NCBI RefSeq assembly: GCF_003605125.1
Contig: NZ_QPQT01000001.1
Coordinates: 186,001 to 250,000, forward strand
Reading direction: 5' to 3'
Length of the DNA: 64,000 bases
Origin: Shewanella algidipiscicola
GTDB taxonomy: Bacteria > Pseudomonadota > Gammaproteobacteria > Enterobacterales > Shewanellaceae
Of the stretch, positions 45,936 through 55,490 are shown one piece after another (the first letter of the stretch is position 1; every line of letters starts with the position of its first letter). A program made the translations under genes and the position numbers. The notes under the pieces are model-generated. The model ran no database searches. It saw only the letters and a program-made list of their open reading frames with translations, and had not been told where the DNA came from.

Positions 45936-48431
45936 CTATGCTTTAACCACTTTAACGGCACACTTTTTAAAGTCAGTCTGCTTTGATAATGGATCTGTCG
46001 CATCGAGAGTCACTTTATTAATCAACTGACTGGCATCGAACCAAGGGACAAACACTAATCCAATCGGGGGCTTATTACGGCCACGTGTTTCAACACGGGT
46101 CTTAATTTCACCACGGCGTGAAATCACTTTCACTTCATCACCACGGCGCAAACCGCGTTTTTTAGCATCGTCAGGGTGCATAAAACAGACCGCATCAGGA
46201 AAGGCACGATACAACTCCGGGACACGTTGAGTCATTGAACCTGAATGCCAATGTTCCAGTACTCGCCCTGTCGATAACCAGATGTCATACTCTTCATCGG
46301 GAGACTCTGCGGCGGGTTCATAGGGTAAGGCGAAAATCACTGCCTTACCATCTGGTTTACCATAAAACTCAAAGCCACTTCCTACCTTGACATAAGGATC
46401 ACTGCCTTCACGAAAACGCCACTTCGTCTCTTGCCCATTGACCACAGGCCAACGTAGGCCGTGGACTTGATGGTATGTATCGAAATCGGCTAAATCATGC
46501 CCATGTCCGCGACCAAAAGTGGCGTACTCTTCGAAGAGACCTTTCTGGAGATAAAAACCAAAATGCGCCGCTTCGTCATTGAGGTACTTAGGGTCAACCT
46601 GTTCCAATGGAAACTTGTCAACATTACCGTTTTGGTACAGCACTTCAAACAGCGTCTTGCCCTTGTATTGAGGGTTTTGAGCTAATACCGCCTCAGGCCA
46701 CACTTCGTCGGTGGTAAAGCGTTTAGAAAACTCCACCAGTTGCCATAAATCAGAATGCGATTCACCTGGGGCGCTTACCATCTGATGCCAAAACTGGGTA
46801 CGGCGCTCTGCGTTACCATACGCGCCCTCTTTCTCAACCCACATCGCCGTCGGTAAGATAAGATCTGCTGCCTGAGTGGTCACCGTCGGATAAGCATCAG
46901 ATACCACAATGAAGTTTTCGGGGTTGCGATAACCTGGTAAGCCTTCCTCATTGATGTTGGGGCCCGCCTGCATATTGTTATTGACTTGTACCCAATAAAC
47001 ATTCAAGTCACCGTCCTTGAGGCGACGGTTCTGCTCCACCGCATGATAACCCGGCTTAGGTGGAATAATGCCGTCGGGAATGCGCCAAATTGTTTCGGCT
47101 ATTTTTCTATGTTCAGGATTATTCACCACTAGATCGGCCGGTAGGCGATGCGAAAATGTTCCCACCTCTCGCGCTGTCCCACAGGCAGAAGGCTGCCCTG
47201 TGAGTGAAAAAGGACTATTCCCAGGTGTTGAGATTTTGCCGACTAATAAATGAATGTTATAAATCAGATTGTTACACCACACCCCACGAGTATGTTGGTT
47301 AAAGCCCATGGTCCAGAAAGAGGTTACTTTTCTATCTGGATCGGCATACAACTCCGCCAGTTCGATCAGTTTATGCTCGGGTACGCCAGAGAGTTTGCTG
47401 ACAGAGACCACATCATAATCGGCCACAAAAGCTTTGAATGCCTCGAAATCTATGGGCGTCGAGTCACCCGCTGTTTTGACGTTTTTGGCCTTTTGTTGTA
47501 ATGGATGGCTAGCACGTAATCCATAGCCAATGTCAGTTTCACCTTTGCGGAAATTGACATGCTTATTGACGAAATCCCAATTGACCTTATCGTTTTGAAT
47601 AATATAGTTGGCAATAAAGTTAAGCATCGCCAAGTCAGTTTGCGGTGTAAATACAATGGGCAGATCGGCTAAATCGAAAGAGCGGTGTTCGAATGTGGAT
47701 AATACCGCGACTTTTACATGAGGCGCACTTAAGCGACGGTCTGTCACTCGAGTCCACAAAATAGGATGCATCTCAGCCATATTAGACCCCCACAACACGA
47801 AAGCATCGGCAGCCTCCATGTCGTCGTAACAGCCCATAGGTTCATCGATGCCAAAGGTACGCATAAAGCCACCTACGGCAGATGCCATACAGTGGCGGGC
47901 ATTGGGATCAATATTGTTTGAACCGAAACCGGCTTTCATCAACTTAGAGGCGGCATAGCCTTCCCACACGGTCCACTGACCAGAGCCAAACATACCCACA
48001 GCAGTCGGCCCTTTCTCTTTAATGGTTTTCTTCCATTTTTCTGCCATGGTGTCGAATGCGGTATCCCAGCTTACTGGGGTAAATTCACCGTGTTTGTCAT
48101 ATTGACCATTCGTCATACGTAGCATAGGGACCTGTAATCTATCTTTGCCGTACATGATTTTCGATAGAAAATATCCTTTAATGCAGTTCAATCCGCGATT
48201 GACTTCACTTTTGGCATCACCATGCGTCGCAACCACCTTGCCATCGCGCGTCCCCACGATGACAGAGCAGCCCGTCCCACAAAAACGACAGGGTGCCTTG
48301 TTCCATTCGAGTTTGGTCTGTTCTGAACTCGTGATTAAATTACTGGCTGCTGTCGGCAGTGCTAATCCGGCAACGGTTGCTGCGGTCATCGCCGCATTGG
48401 CCTTCATAAATTCGCGTCTATTCATCTTCAT
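45936..48431 (-). CDS. napA: Catalytic subunit NapA of periplasmic nitrate reductase
   Basis: Mo-bis-MGD enzyme that reduces nitrate to nitrite in the periplasm. Of 831 residues, residues 4-30 form a Tat signal ([13 protein letters not shown]). The [4Fe-4S] site is [10 protein letters not shown] near 48 and CIKGY near 83. The molybdenum-binding Cys lies in RHCMASAV near residue 181. The rest follows the DMSO-reductase-family fold to the C-terminal MGD domain. The ATG follows AGAGGA and overlaps the napD stop (ATGA). Confidence 0.97.
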   Translation of the reverse strand: MKMNRREFMKANAAMTAATVAGLALPTAASNLITSSEQTKLEWNKAPCRFCGTGCSVIVGTRDGKVVATHGDAKSEVNRGLNCIKGYFLSKIMYGKDRLQVPMLRMTNGQYDKHGEFTPVSWDTAFDTMAEKWKKTIKEKGPTAVGMFGSGQWTVWEGYAASKLMKAGFGSNNIDPNARHCMASAVGGFMRTFGIDEPMGCYDDMEAADAFVLWGSNMAEMHPILWTRVTDRRLSAPHVKVAVLSTFEHRSFDLADLPIVFTPQTDLAMLNFIANYIIQNDKVNWDFVNKHVNFRKGETDIGYGLRASHPLQQKAKNVKTAGDSTPIDFEAFKAFVADYDVVSVSKLSGVPEHKLIELAELYADPDRKVTSFWTMGFNQHTRGVWCNNLIYNIHLLVGKISTPGNSPFSLTGQPSACGTAREVGTFSHRLPADLVVNNPEHRKIAETIWRIPDGIIPPKPGYHAVEQNRRLKDGDLNVYWVQVNNNMQAGPNINEEGLPGYRNPENFIVVSDAYPTVTTQAADLILPTAMWVEKEGAYGNAERRTQFWHQMVSAPGESHSDLWQLVEFSKRFTTDEVWPEAVLAQNPQYKGKTLFEVLYQNGNVDKFPLEQVDPKYLNDEAAHFGFYLQKGLFEEYATFGRGHGHDLADFDTYHQVHGLRWPVVNGQETKWRFREGSDPYVKVGSGFEFYGKPDGKAVIFALPYEPAAESPDEEYDIWLSTGRVLEHWHSGSMTQRVPELYRAFPDAVCFMHPDDAKKRGLRRGDEVKVISRRGEIKTRVETRGRNKPPIGLVFVPWFDASQLINKVTLDATDPLSKQTDFKKCAVKVVKA

Positions 48432-48685
48432 TTTTCATCCTCTTTAAGCACTTCACTTTGATGGTAAACCATCGCTGCCGACAGGACGCCCTCAATGCCA
48501 TTAATGGCTGCAATATTTGCCAGTAATTCTTGTTGAGTCTCTCCCTCTAAAACCACCACCAGCTTGGTCTCATCATTAACAGATAACTCGGTTTTCTCCA
48601 TTGTTAAAATGGCTTGCCTAACGTTGAACATTTGCCTAGGTTTGACTTGAACCACCAAGCTTGTAACATGCAGTTCTTTGTCCAT
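48428..48685 (-). CDS. napD: NapD, chaperone for NapA Tat signal peptide
   Basis: An 85-residue cytoplasmic protein that binds the NapA twin-arginine signal and times its export. The start at 48685 follows GAGAGGG. It shows the NapD pattern [24 protein letters not shown] and [13 protein letters not shown]. It lies between napE and napA. Confidence 0.93.
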   Translation of the reverse strand: MDKELHVTSLVVQVKPRQMFNVRQAILTMEKTELSVNDETKLVVVLEGETQQELLANIAAINGIEGVLSAAMVYHQSEVLKEDEK

Positions 48686-48722
48686 CGATACCCTCTCCCA
48701 TTGATTGTTTTTATATACTGAA

Positions 48723-48881
48723 TCAGCCTGCACCTGGTGGTCCGGTCAATATCTGGCTAAACCAAATCGCAAACCCTAATCCAGAAACCAGTAACACAGA
48801 TAACAACGGAGCAAGGAACACTGTGATAAAAATAAATATTTTAAGTTCTAAGCTTTTCTCATCCTTAGATAAGGAACCCAT
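48723..48881 (-). CDS. napE: NapE membrane protein of periplasmic nitrate reductase
   Basis: A 52-residue single-helix inner-membrane protein of the NapE/TorE family. The helix FIFITVFLAPLLSVLLVSG spans about residues 16-34, and the C-terminus has IWFSQILTGPPG, a NapE feature. The ATG at 48881 follows TTGGAGG; the longer frame to 48929 is not needed. It is the first gene of napEDABC. Confidence 0.9.
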   Translation of the reverse strand: MGSLSKDEKSLELKIFIFITVFLAPLLSVLLVSGLGFAIWFSQILTGPPGAG

Positions 48882-49007
48882 ACATCCTCCAACGAACCAT
48901 GTCGACGCTAATAAAACCCAGTGACGCAAACATAATTCAATTTATTAAGACAATGTCTCACGAAACCCACCACTAACAAGCTAACAACAATTGCATATCA
49001 CTATGTA

Positions 49008-49051
49008 TACCTCCAAAGCGGTAAACCATAAGCATCTTTGATATAGATCAC
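49008..49051 (-). promoter_or_regulatory. nap operon control region: FNR-like and NarP-like sites
   Basis: TTGATATAGATCAC (49038-49051) matches the FNR box at nine of ten defined positions. TACCTCCAAAGCGGTA (49008-49023) is a 7-2-7 inverted heptamer pair matching the NarL/NarP consensus at 12 of 14 positions. Their centres are 29 bases apart, and both lie upstream of napE. I could not fix the -10 box with confidence. This arrangement fits oxygen and nitrate control through EtrA/FNR and NarQ-NarP. Confidence 0.6.
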
Positions 49052-49060
49052 CTTTTATCT

Positions 49061-49088
49061 TGAAATAATAACTAGATCATCTATTTCA
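49061..49088. repeat. Inverted repeat TGAAATA-N14-TATTTCA upstream of nap
   Basis: TGAAATA (49061-49067) and TATTTCA (49082-49088) form a 7-base inverted repeat next to the FNR-like site. It could be a further operator or chance in AT-rich DNA. Confidence 0.35.
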
Positions 49089-49231
49089 GGTTTCGTTTTG
49101 GTTAATAAGTGAACACACCCTAGTCTAGACCTCAATATGAATTGGCGACAGAAGCAGACAATTGATGGCAAACCACCAGCAATCCAGGCTCCTCCAACGC
49201 TTTCACCCCAGCTTTGGAATTATTTATAAGC

Positions 49232-49261
49232 AAAAAAAAAGCACCTTTAAAAGGTGCTTTT
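49232..49261 (-). terminator. Terminator of hrpA
   Basis: GCACCTT (49241-49247) and AAGGTGC (49251-49257) form a GC-rich hairpin that is followed on the minus strand by nine T. It lies about 20 bases past the hrpA stop and is adjacent to the nap promoter region. Confidence 0.9.
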
Positions 49262-49278
49262 ATCGACTCTTGTCTATT

Positions 49279-52200
49279 TTACGCTTCGTTAATACGATTA
49301 ATAATCCGCTTCTCTGAAATGGGATAGGCAGTGCCCAGCACCTGAGCAAAACAGGACACTCGGTACTCTTCTATCATCCAGCGGGCATCTTGCAGCGCCT
49401 GAGGAATAGCCGCAGTTCGCGGTACCTTAGCCAGTTGTTGCTCGAGTAATTGCTGCACATTATTAATGCTTTGCAGGTGCAAGCGGTCACGATTAGGGTC
49501 GACCGGCAGCTTGTCGAGACGATTATCTATCGCTTTGATATAACGAACTAAATCGCTTAATCGTTGCCAACCGCACTGCTCAACAAACCCCTTGTAAACC
49601 AACTTGTCGAGCTGCGCTTGAATATCACTCATGGCGAAGGCGATATCGAAGCTAATTTTACCCTTAAGGCGTTTTTTCACCTTTTGATACAAGGTTAAAA
49701 TCTCTTCCACCTGCAAGGCTATCTTGGCCGCTGTGGGGTTAAGCTCTTGGCGCACCCACTCTTTAGCCTGTTCAAATTGCGCGGCGCTACGAATATCCAG
49801 CCCTTTTTCGTCCAGTAACTGCTGCACTGCCGCCGATAAAATATCATCGATCAGCTCATTAACCTGACCGAAAGGATTAAAATACATCGCCAACTTGGCT
49901 TTATTGGGCAAGGTTTGTTGCAGGTGCTTCACAGGCGACGGCATGTTAAGCAGCAACAAGCGCTGCAGGCCACTGCGATGGGCGCGCTGGGCCTCATTTT
50001 CATCATCAAATAAGGCGATAGAGACACTGGTTTTATCATCCACCAGCGCTGGAAACGCCTTGACTTCAAAATTCCCTTTGCGTTGCTGATACTGCTTGGG
50101 TAGATCGCCAAAACTCCACTCGGTCAACGCTTGCTGCTCAATACCCGTGTCGGCCACATTGCGAATCGCTTGGCTGACTTGGCCTTGCAGCTGAGTCTTG
50201 AGATCCTCTAGGTTGCGGCCTTGGGCAATGAGCTTACCGCGGTCATCTTCGACCTTAAAATTAATCAACAAATGCGCAGGTAACTGCGACAGATCAAAAT
50301 CATCGATTGAGACACGCACCCCGCTCATGCGCAGTAACTGTTTGCACATGGCCTCGAGCAGGCTCAGCTCGGTCGATGTCATCGCCTGTAAGCAGGCTCT
50401 GGCATAATCGGGAGCGGGCACAAAGTTACGCCTTAAGGTTTTAGGCAAAGACTTTATCAGCGCGATGCACTTCTCTTCTCGCAAGCCCGGCACCAGCCAG
50501 TCAAAACCGTTACTGTCTATCTGATTTAATAACGCCACCGGAATATGCACCGAGACGCCATCATCAACATCGGCAGGTTCAAAATGGTAACTTAGGCAGA
50601 GGGTTAAATTGCCTTGATGCCAATGGTCGGGAAAATCCAACGCCGAGATATGCTCATCGCTGCGTTTCATCAGCTGTGAACGTTCAAAGTCTAAGAGATC
50701 GGGATTGACCTTTTTCTCCTGCTTCCACCAACTGAGTAATTTGGGCGCGTTATAAATGCCAGCGGGAATGCGGCTCTGGTAAAAATCCACCAGAGCCTGT
50801 TCATCGACCAAAATATCGCGCCGACGCGACTTGTGCTCTAACGACTCAATGTCTTCCAGCAGCTGACGATTTTTGACGAAAAACGCTTCATTGGTACGCA
50901 GTTCTCCGTCAGCTAAGGCGCTGCGAATAAAAATTTCACGCGCTTCAACGGGATCTATCGGCCCATATTGCACCCGGCGACGATTGACTATGGTCAGGCC
51001 ATATAGCTGCTGATTTTCCAAGGCCACGACACTGCCCTGCTTGGCCTCAAAATGGGGCTCAACATAGCTTTTCTTAATTAAATGGCCAGCTAAGGGTTCA
51101 ATCCATTCAGGCTCAATTTTGGCGCAGCAGCGAGCAAAGAGGCGCGAGGTTTCGGTCATTTCGGCGGCCATGATCCACTTAGGGCCTTTCTTGGCTAAAG
51201 GAGAGCCTGGAAACACAAAAAACTTACGGTTACGGGCGCCGACATATTCGTTGTCTTTATCTTTAAAGCCGATATGGCTCAGCAAACCGGTTAACAGTGC
51301 TTGATGCAGGGGTTGATACTCGGCCGGTTCGCTGTTGAGTTTCCATTTAAGATCATGCACCGCTTGACGCAGCTGAACATACAAGTCTTGCCACTCTCGT
51401 ACTCGCAGGTAAGCTAAAAACTCCTGCTTACACAGCTTACGGAACTGGCTAGCTGATAAGGTTTTTTGCTCGGTTTTGACATGATTCCACAAGTTAACCC
51501 AGCCCACAAAATCTGAATGTTTGTCATTAAAGCGACGATGGGCTTCGTCCGCCGCCTGCTTTTTGTCCATCGGTCGCTCACGGGGATCTTGTATCGACAA
51601 GCCTGCGGCGATAACCAGCACCTCATGCAAACAGCCATACTCGTTGGCCTGCACGACCATGCGTGCTAAACGGGGGTCCACCGGAATCGATGCCAATTGG
51701 CGCCCCAGTGGCGTCAGCTGCAGCTGACCTTGGTGTTTTTTAACCGACTGCAGTTCTTCGAGCAGCAAGAAACCATCGCGGATGTAACGGGGATCTGGCG
51801 GCTGAATAAATGGAAAACCTTCGATATCCCCAAGGCCAATGGCCAACATCTGCAGAATAACCGACGCCAAGTTGGTGCGTAAAATTTCGGGATCGGTAAA
51901 TTCGGGCCGATTAATAAAATCGGTTTCATCATATAAACGGATACAGATACCTGGCGCCACACGACCACAGCGGCCAAGGCGTTGGTTGGCGCTGGCCTGC
52001 GAGATGGGCTCAATGGGCAGACGTTGCACCTTAGTGCGGTAACTGTAGCGACTGATTCTGGCGGTGCCGGGATCGATCACGTATTTAATGCCGGGCACGG
52101 TTAACGACGTTTCGGCCACGTTGGTTGCTAATACGATACGCCGGCCAACGTGGCTCTTAAACACCTTAGACTGCTCACCATAAGAGAGACGTGCGTATAA

Positions 52201-53181
52201 GGGCAAGATCTCGGTATCGCGATACTGGCGTTTATTGAGCTGATCGGCCACATCACGAATTTCGCGCTCCCCGTTCATAAAGATCAAAATATCACCGGGG
52301 CCTTCGGCCATCAGCTCTTCTGTTGCGGCAAAAATCCCCTCGGTTAAATCTAAATCTTCGTCTTGATCGCGCACTAAAGGACGATAACGGGTCTCAACCG
52401 GGTAGGTTCGCCCAGAGACTTCAATCACAGGCGCATTATCAAAATGCTGGGAAAAACGCTCCACATCTATGGTGGCTGAGGTGATGATCACTTTGAGATC
52501 GGTGCGCTTTTTCAGCACATTTTTTAAGTAACCTAAAATAAAATCAATATTCAGGCTGCGCTCGTGCGCCTCATCGATAATGATGGTGTCGTATTGGTCG
52601 AGCCATTTATCGGACGTTAGCTCAGCTAATAAAATACCATCGGTCATCAATTTAATGTACGAGCTGGGTTTTATCGCATCGGCAAAACGTACCTTAAAGC
52701 CCACCACTTCACCTAATGGACTGTTGAGCTCTTCAGCGACTCGGCTTGCCACACTGCGCGCCGCGAGACGACGCGGCTGCGTATGGCCGATAAGGCCACG
52801 ACAACCCAGCCCCAGTTCTAAACAGATTTTAGGCAGCTGCGTCGTTTTACCTGAGCCAGTTTCACCCGCGACAATCACCACCTGATGACCCGCGATTGCC
52901 CGCGCTATTTCGTCACGTTTTTGCGAGATAGGCAGCGCCTCGGGATAGTCTATTTGCGGACGACCACTGCGGCGTTGCTCAACCTTATCCCAAGCGGCAA
53001 CCGCCTGTGCTTCAAGTTTGACCAATTCATCCCGCTTCTTATCGGAATCGGCTTGCTTATTTAAGCGAAAAAGACGACGCCTAATTTTAGAGGCATCCGC
53101 TTGATAACATTGCTTTAAGAAGGCATTAGACAGGGGGTGAAGTGGCGAATTCAAATGCAAAACCCATAAAAGAAAAAACAA
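49279..53181 (-). CDS. hrpA: ATP-dependent RNA helicase HrpA
   Basis: DEAH-box helicase of 1300 residues, the same length as E. coli HrpA, which rescues stalled ribosomes in E. coli. Motif I is AGETGSGKTTQL near residue 104, motif II DEAH near 201, motif III SATID near 234, and motifs V-VI are LATNVAETSLTVPG and NQRLGRCGR near 355-410. The helicase core is followed by the helicase-associated and OB-fold domains and the large C-terminal DUF3418 region. There is no ATG near the N-terminus; TTG at 53181, preceded by TAGGAT, is taken, but TTGs at 53160 and 53154 are alternatives. Confidence 0.96.
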   Translation of the reverse strand: MFFLLWVLHLNSPLHPLSNAFLKQCYQADASKIRRRLFRLNKQADSDKKRDELVKLEAQAVAAWDKVEQRRSGRPQIDYPEALPISQKRDEIARAIAGHQVVIVAGETGSGKTTQLPKICLELGLGCRGLIGHTQPRRLAARSVASRVAEELNSPLGEVVGFKVRFADAIKPSSYIKLMTDGILLAELTSDKWLDQYDTIIIDEAHERSLNIDFILGYLKNVLKKRTDLKVIITSATIDVERFSQHFDNAPVIEVSGRTYPVETRYRPLVRDQDEDLDLTEGIFAATEELMAEGPGDILIFMNGEREIRDVADQLNKRQYRDTEILPLYARLSYGEQSKVFKSHVGRRIVLATNVAETSLTVPGIKYVIDPGTARISRYSYRTKVQRLPIEPISQASANQRLGRCGRVAPGICIRLYDETDFINRPEFTDPEILRTNLASVILQMLAIGLGDIEGFPFIQPPDPRYIRDGFLLLEELQSVKKHQGQLQLTPLGRQLASIPVDPRLARMVVQANEYGCLHEVLVIAAGLSIQDPRERPMDKKQAADEAHRRFNDKHSDFVGWVNLWNHVKTEQKTLSASQFRKLCKQEFLAYLRVREWQDLYVQLRQAVHDLKWKLNSEPAEYQPLHQALLTGLLSHIGFKDKDNEYVGARNRKFFVFPGSPLAKKGPKWIMAAEMTETSRLFARCCAKIEPEWIEPLAGHLIKKSYVEPHFEAKQGSVVALENQQLYGLTIVNRRRVQYGPIDPVEAREIFIRSALADGELRTNEAFFVKNRQLLEDIESLEHKSRRRDILVDEQALVDFYQSRIPAGIYNAPKLLSWWKQEKKVNPDLLDFERSQLMKRSDEHISALDFPDHWHQGNLTLCLSYHFEPADVDDGVSVHIPVALLNQIDSNGFDWLVPGLREEKCIALIKSLPKTLRRNFVPAPDYARACLQAMTSTELSLLEAMCKQLLRMSGVRVSIDDFDLSQLPAHLLINFKVEDDRGKLIAQGRNLEDLKTQLQGQVSQAIRNVADTGIEQQALTEWSFGDLPKQYQQRKGNFEVKAFPALVDDKTSVSIALFDDENEAQRAHRSGLQRLLLLNMPSPVKHLQQTLPNKAKLAMYFNPFGQVNELIDDILSAAVQQLLDEKGLDIRSAAQFEQAKEWVRQELNPTAAKIALQVEEILTLYQKVKKRLKGKISFDIAFAMSDIQAQLDKLVYKGFVEQCGWQRLSDLVRYIKAIDNRLDKLPVDPNRDRLHLQSINNVQQLLEQQLAKVPRTAAIPQALQDARWMIEEYRVSCFAQVLGTAYPISEKRIINRINEA

Positions 53182-53318
53182 GGCTGCGATCCTACCAATT
53201 AACGCACGCTATTGGTATGGCAAATGGTGCATTTCTGCAGGAGATCAGGCTCAGCCTCGCGTTGCTTTAATTCAAGCACCGTTAAAGTAACGCGACGAGC
53301 TGCAAGGAGTCATAATGC

Positions 53319-53735
53319 CTAAGCAGGCTTAAGATAGCAGGCTTGCATCGACTGGTTTATCGCTTTGAGCACAGCATTACGATCGACAATGCCGACCACT
53401 TTGCCCTGCTCTACCACTGGGTAGATTTTGGGTTTAGCCTGTAACATCTGTTCCGCTAGGGTAATGATTGGCGTGTCTTGGGTGACACTTAACACGTCAC
53501 TGCGCATGCAATCGCTAACATTAGCTGTTAAATCACAGTGGTACGAGCTTTTTAACATCACAGCTAAACAATCTTGTTGCGACAAAAAGCCCACTAAATT
53601 GCCCTCATGATCCACCACAGCTGCCCCGAGTTTTTTTTGTGTAAGCAGCTTTTCTACCGCCGCAGCTAGTGTCATATCCGGATGTAATAACACGGGTTGA
53701 CGGTCCATATAATCAACGACTTTCATCGACTCCAT
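53319..53735 (-). CDS. CBS-domain protein
   Basis: A 138-residue protein from the ATG at 53735, which follows TAGGAG; the longer frame to 53777 has no such site. It consists of a tandem pair of CBS domains (VVDYMDRQPVLLHPDMTLAAAVEKLL near residue 5 and VSDCMRSDVLSVTQDT near 72), which usually bind adenine nucleotides. No catalytic domain is attached. It lies between hrpA and the hya operon, with no obvious partner. Confidence 0.88.
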   Translation of the reverse strand: MESMKVVDYMDRQPVLLHPDMTLAAAVEKLLTQKKLGAAVVDHEGNLVGFLSQQDCLAVMLKSSYHCDLTANVSDCMRSDVLSVTQDTPIITLAEQMLQAKPKIYPVVEQGKVVGIVDRNAVLKAINQSMQACYLKPA

Positions 53736-54158
53736 AGTGTAGCTCCTAAGGTTGTGTGCACTAAGTAACAATCCCATGAATTAATAAATCACTCTTAATG
53801 GCTAGCCTGCGTCACTAAGGGCGTATCACTTTGCATAACTCGACTCATGCCTGACTTACAATCAGCAGATCTAAGCAAGCCCGCTTTTTATCATCAACAA
53901 AAACAGTCCAGTTATTCATGTGATTGCTTATAGTAAGTGTATATAAGGTTAGCAATATCAACCGAAAATTTTGCCTAACTTTTAATGTAACGGCGGCTTA
54001 ATAAAGGGCTTTTAAGAGCGCCATGCTTGATACGGCCCATGATTACACCCTGTCTGTGCGCATAAGTGTCAACCATTACAAGCTAATACCAACGACTGAC
54101 GACCTGATAACATAAGTTGCCACGCGGATCTGCGCTAGCTCACACAAGCACTAAAAAA
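53736..54158. other. Non-coding region between the CBS gene and the hya control sites
   Basis: About 420 bases with no gene on either strand. It contains the promoter of the CBS-domain gene (minus strand). The hya regulatory palindromes lie to its right. Confidence 0.45.
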
Positions 54159-54175
54159 TGGGACTTTTTGTCCCA
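54159..54175. repeat. Perfect palindrome TGGGAC-N5-GTCCCA upstream of hyaA
   Basis: TGGGAC (54159-54164) and GTCCCA (54170-54175) with five T between them form a 17-base operator-like inverted repeat about 190 bases ahead of the hyaA ATG. Its regulator is not known to me. No sigma-54 -24/-12 pair was found nearby, so an enhancer role is unproven. Confidence 0.5.
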
Positions 54176-54250
54176 AATATGAGAATAAGCATGATCTGCC
54201 TCATACGAATTAACTGAAAAGTATCGACTCGATCACAACATCTCAAAAGC

Positions 54251-54292
54251 TTGATACATATCAACAAATATACCTAAATTGCGGCCTAAACT
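54251..54292 (+). promoter_or_regulatory. FNR/EtrA-activated promoter of the hya operon
   Basis: TTGATACATATCAA (54251-54264) is a perfect FNR consensus. TAAACT (54287-54292) could serve as the -10 element, which would put the transcription start near 54299 and the FNR centre at about -41.5, the classic class II activation position. The hyaA ATG would then follow a 51-base leader. Confidence 0.72.
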
Positions 54293-54349
54293 TAGTTATC
54301 GAATCGATACACCACACCTCAGCATCAGAATGACAACAAAGGGTTAACC

Positions 54350-55486
54350 ATGGACACACATGCCGCCTTATACCAACAGGGTCAAGCGCGCCTCAAGATG
54401 TTGCGTAGCTTATCACCCCGTCATGCCCATTCTTTGCAAAGCAAAATGGAAGAGCATGGCATTTCACGCCGAGACTTCATGAAGTGGAGCGCTGCAGTAA
54501 CTGCAATGTTGGCTTTACCACTTCCATTTAGCACCTTAGTTGCCGAAGCCGCCGAACTAGCCGATAGAGTGCCACTGATTTGGTTACATATGGCAGAGTG
54601 TACCGGTTGCTCCGAATCACTGGTACGCGCCGATACCCCTAACCTTGATTCACTCATCTTTGACCATGTGTCATTGGAATACCACGAAACCTTAATGGCC
54701 GCAGCGGGCTGGCAAGCAGAAGAGAACCTCGAGCATGCCTTAGAAGCCTATAAAGGCAACTACCTGCTAGCGGTTGAAGGGGCGATACCCACGGCCAATA
54801 ATGGCGCCTACCTTACCGTAGGCTGTAAAGGTCATACCGGACTTCACATTGTTAAACATGCCGCCGAAGGCGCCGCCGCCATTATCTCGGTCGGAACCTG
54901 TGCAGCCTTTGGTGGCGTGCAGGCCGCAGCGCCTAATCCAACGGGCGCAAAAGGGGTTGACCAAGTGGTCAATAAGACAGTGGTTAACTTAGGTGGTTGC
55001 CCGCCAAGTGAGAAAAACATTGTCGGTACACTGATGTATTTCATCATGTTTGGTCAATTACCGGCCCTAGATATGTTTAACCGACCTAAGTGGGCCTATG
55101 GCGCTCGGGTACATGATAACTGTGAACGACGTGGCCGTTTCGATGCCGGTGAATTTGTCGAAGAGTTTGGTGACAGCGGAGCCAAAGAGGGTTTCTGTTT
55201 ATACAAGGTGGGATGTAAAGGTCCCTACACCTACAATAACTGCCCTACCGAGCGATTTAATCATCACACTAGTTGGCCAGTATTGGCTGGTCATGGCTGT
55301 ATGGGCTGTTCTGAGCCCAACTTCTGGGATGATATGGCTGATTTTGAGAAGCCTCTAGGCAGGCAGTTACTTCACGGACTCGATGCCACCGCCGACACAG
55401 TCGGAGCCGTTATTTTAGGGGCGACAGCCATTGGTATCGGCGCCCATGCAGTTGCCAGCGTATTTGCCAATTCGAAAGAGGACTAG
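54350..55486 (+). CDS. hyaA: Small (Fe-S) subunit of group 1 NiFe uptake hydrogenase
   Basis: Electron-transfer subunit that carries three Fe-S clusters from the HyaB active site to HyaC. The 378-residue protein has a long Tat signal with SRRDFMKWSAAV (about residues 39-50). Cluster ligands are in CTGCSES near 84, the GTCAAFGG region near 182, GGCPPSEKN near 217 and CERRGRFDAG to GCMGCSEPNFW near 259-325. A C-terminal hydrophobic helix (about 350-372) anchors the enzyme to the membrane. It is the first gene of hyaABCD. Confidence 0.96.
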   Translation: MDTHAALYQQGQARLKMLRSLSPRHAHSLQSKMEEHGISRRDFMKWSAAVTAMLALPLPFSTLVAEAAELADRVPLIWLHMAECTGCSESLVRADTPNLDSLIFDHVSLEYHETLMAAAGWQAEENLEHALEAYKGNYLLAVEGAIPTANNGAYLTVGCKGHTGLHIVKHAAEGAAAIISVGTCAAFGGVQAAAPNPTGAKGVDQVVNKTVVNLGGCPPSEKNIVGTLMYFIMFGQLPALDMFNRPKWAYGARVHDNCERRGRFDAGEFVEEFGDSGAKEGFCLYKVGCKGPYTYNNCPTERFNHHTSWPVLAGHGCMGCSEPNFWDDMADFEKPLGRQLLHGLDATADTVGAVILGATAIGIGAHAVASVFANSKED

Positions 55487-55490
55487 TTAA

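Noticed and set aside
54159..54349. Sigma-54 promoter for hya
   Set aside because: No GG-N10-GC element with TGGCAC/TTGCA-like boxes was found between the palindrome and hyaA; the FNR/-10 arrangement explains the promoter better.
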